64,000 bases of DNA, taken from positions 1,612,001 to 1,676,000 of the forward strand of contig NC_014924.1 of the NCBI RefSeq assembly GCF_000185965.1, read 5' to 3'. Positions 63,632 through 64,000 of this stretch are shown here, one piece after another. Position 1 is the first letter of the stretch. Each line of letters begins with the position of its first letter. The notes beneath the pieces are model-generated. The model saw only the letters and a program-made list of their open reading frames with translations. It was not told where the DNA came from and did no database searches. The position numbers and the translations under genes are program-made. This stretch comes from Pseudoxanthomonas suwonensis 11-1 (lineage in GTDB: Bacteria; Pseudomonadota; Gammaproteobacteria; Xanthomonadales; Xanthomonadaceae).

Positions 63632-63884
63632 GAACCGTGTCGGCGGGTTGGCGCGGGGCCTGTCCGCAGGGGGCGAAGAGGATGTGCGCCTGCCGGCGGG
63701 AAGGAGGGCGTCGCTGCGCTGCGCCTGCAGCCGGGCCTCCCACGCTGCTCCCTCCGCGGGGCAGGTGCGTGCATGCGTACGCGGCAGCGACGCGCCGGGA
63801 CGGGTACGTTCCCGCAGCCGGCAACAGGACAGCGTCGGCGTGGCGCGCCGTGCGGGGCCAGGTCCCGGCCGCCCGGCAGCAGGA
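63632..63884. other. Intergenic region between flgF and flgG
   Basis: This is most of a 308-bp gap (63577-63884). Apart from the sigma-54 site at its flgG end I see no gene, strong terminator or repeat. A FleQ binding site would be expected here but has no motif I can recognise by eye. Confidence 0.5.
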
Positions 63885-64000
63885 TCAGCCGCCCAGGCGC
63901 AGCAGGCTGGTGGAGGCGCGCGCGTTCTCGTCGCCGGTCTTGATGACCTTCACCTGCATCTCGAACTGGCGCTGCAGCTGGATCATCTGTACCAGGGCAC
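63885..64000 (-). CDS. flgF: FlgF, proximal rod protein, 3' end only
   Basis: The last 38 codons are visible (translation [20 protein letters not shown]..., then [16 protein letters not shown] and stop at 63885). The pattern [13 protein letters not shown] with a C-terminal LLRLG is that of FlgF. The N-terminal part lies beyond the window. A 308-bp gap and a sigma-54 promoter separate it from flgG. Confidence 0.9.
   Translation of the reverse strand, partial: ALVQMIQLQRQFEMQVKVIKTGDENARASTSLLRLGG

Overview
The window is about 64 kb of GC-rich DNA (roughly 70% by eye). It carries most of a polar-flagellum and chemotaxis locus, nearly all on the minus strand. Gene order and content (flgFGHIJKL, fliC, glycosyltransferase, fliDST, rpoN2, fleQ, fliEFGHIJK, fliLMNOPQR, flhBA, flhF-fleN-fliA, cheYZA, motCD, parC-parP) point to the Xanthomonadaceae/Lysobacteraceae (Lysobacter, Luteimonas, Pseudoxanthomonas or a relative). 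The genus is an inference; no rRNA or other marker is present. FlhF, FleN (FlhG), ParC and ParP suggest a cell with one or few polar flagella.

Layout, left to right. 1-2311 (plus strand): 5'-truncated NAD kinase, a small secreted protein and a 5'-nucleotidase, convergent with the flagellar block and only 3 bp from it. 2315-17240: a second chemotaxis module with cheB, cheD, cheR, three MCPs, two small exported or membrane proteins, cheW, ycgR, cheA2, cheY2 and a STAS protein. 17238-26670: the core polar-flagellar chemotaxis and number-control block (parP, parC, motD, motC, cheA1, cheZ, cheY1, fliA, fleN, flhF). 26841-35204: export apparatus and switch (flhA, flhB, fliR, fliQ, fliP, fliO, fliN, fliM, fliL). 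An ~850-bp inverted-repeat region lies between fliQ and fliP. 35446-42209: fliK to fliE. 42398-46554: regulators (FleQ-type activator, single-domain receiver, RpoN2, NarL-type regulator). 46639-49591: PilZ protein, a 77-residue ORF, fliT, fliS, fliD. 49686-56427: giant multidomain glycosyltransferase, two-domain methyltransferase, flagellin. 56742-64000: flgL, flgK, flgJ, flgI, flgH, flgG and the 3' end of flgF.

The most informative result is a promoter map that can be read by eye. Five sites fit the sigma-54 consensus TGGCAC-N5-TTGCA: upstream of flgG, fliE, fliL, fliQ and flhB. A weaker one precedes the methyltransferase. About ten sites fit a sigma-28 (FliA) pattern T(A/C/G)AAG-N14/15-GCCG(A/T)TAN: upstream of fliC (two in tandem), fliD, fliS, motC, the STAS-cheY2-cheA2-ycgR operon, cheW, a 127-residue secreted protein plus MCP3, MCP2, a 165-residue protein plus MCP1, and inside the 3' end of flhF reading into fleN-fliA. 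This gives a coherent cascade. RpoN2 with FleQ drives hook-basal-body and export genes; FliA drives filament, motor and chemotaxis genes and probably its own operon. The two small exported or membrane proteins of unknown function therefore belong to the motility regulon.

No CRISPR array, rRNA or tRNA gene, transposase or prophage gene was seen. I did not find a clearly new defence or mobile system. The less-described items are the repeat region splitting fliPQ, the tandem CheZ-like motifs in CheA1, the two unknown MCP-linked proteins, and the flagellin-modification pair.
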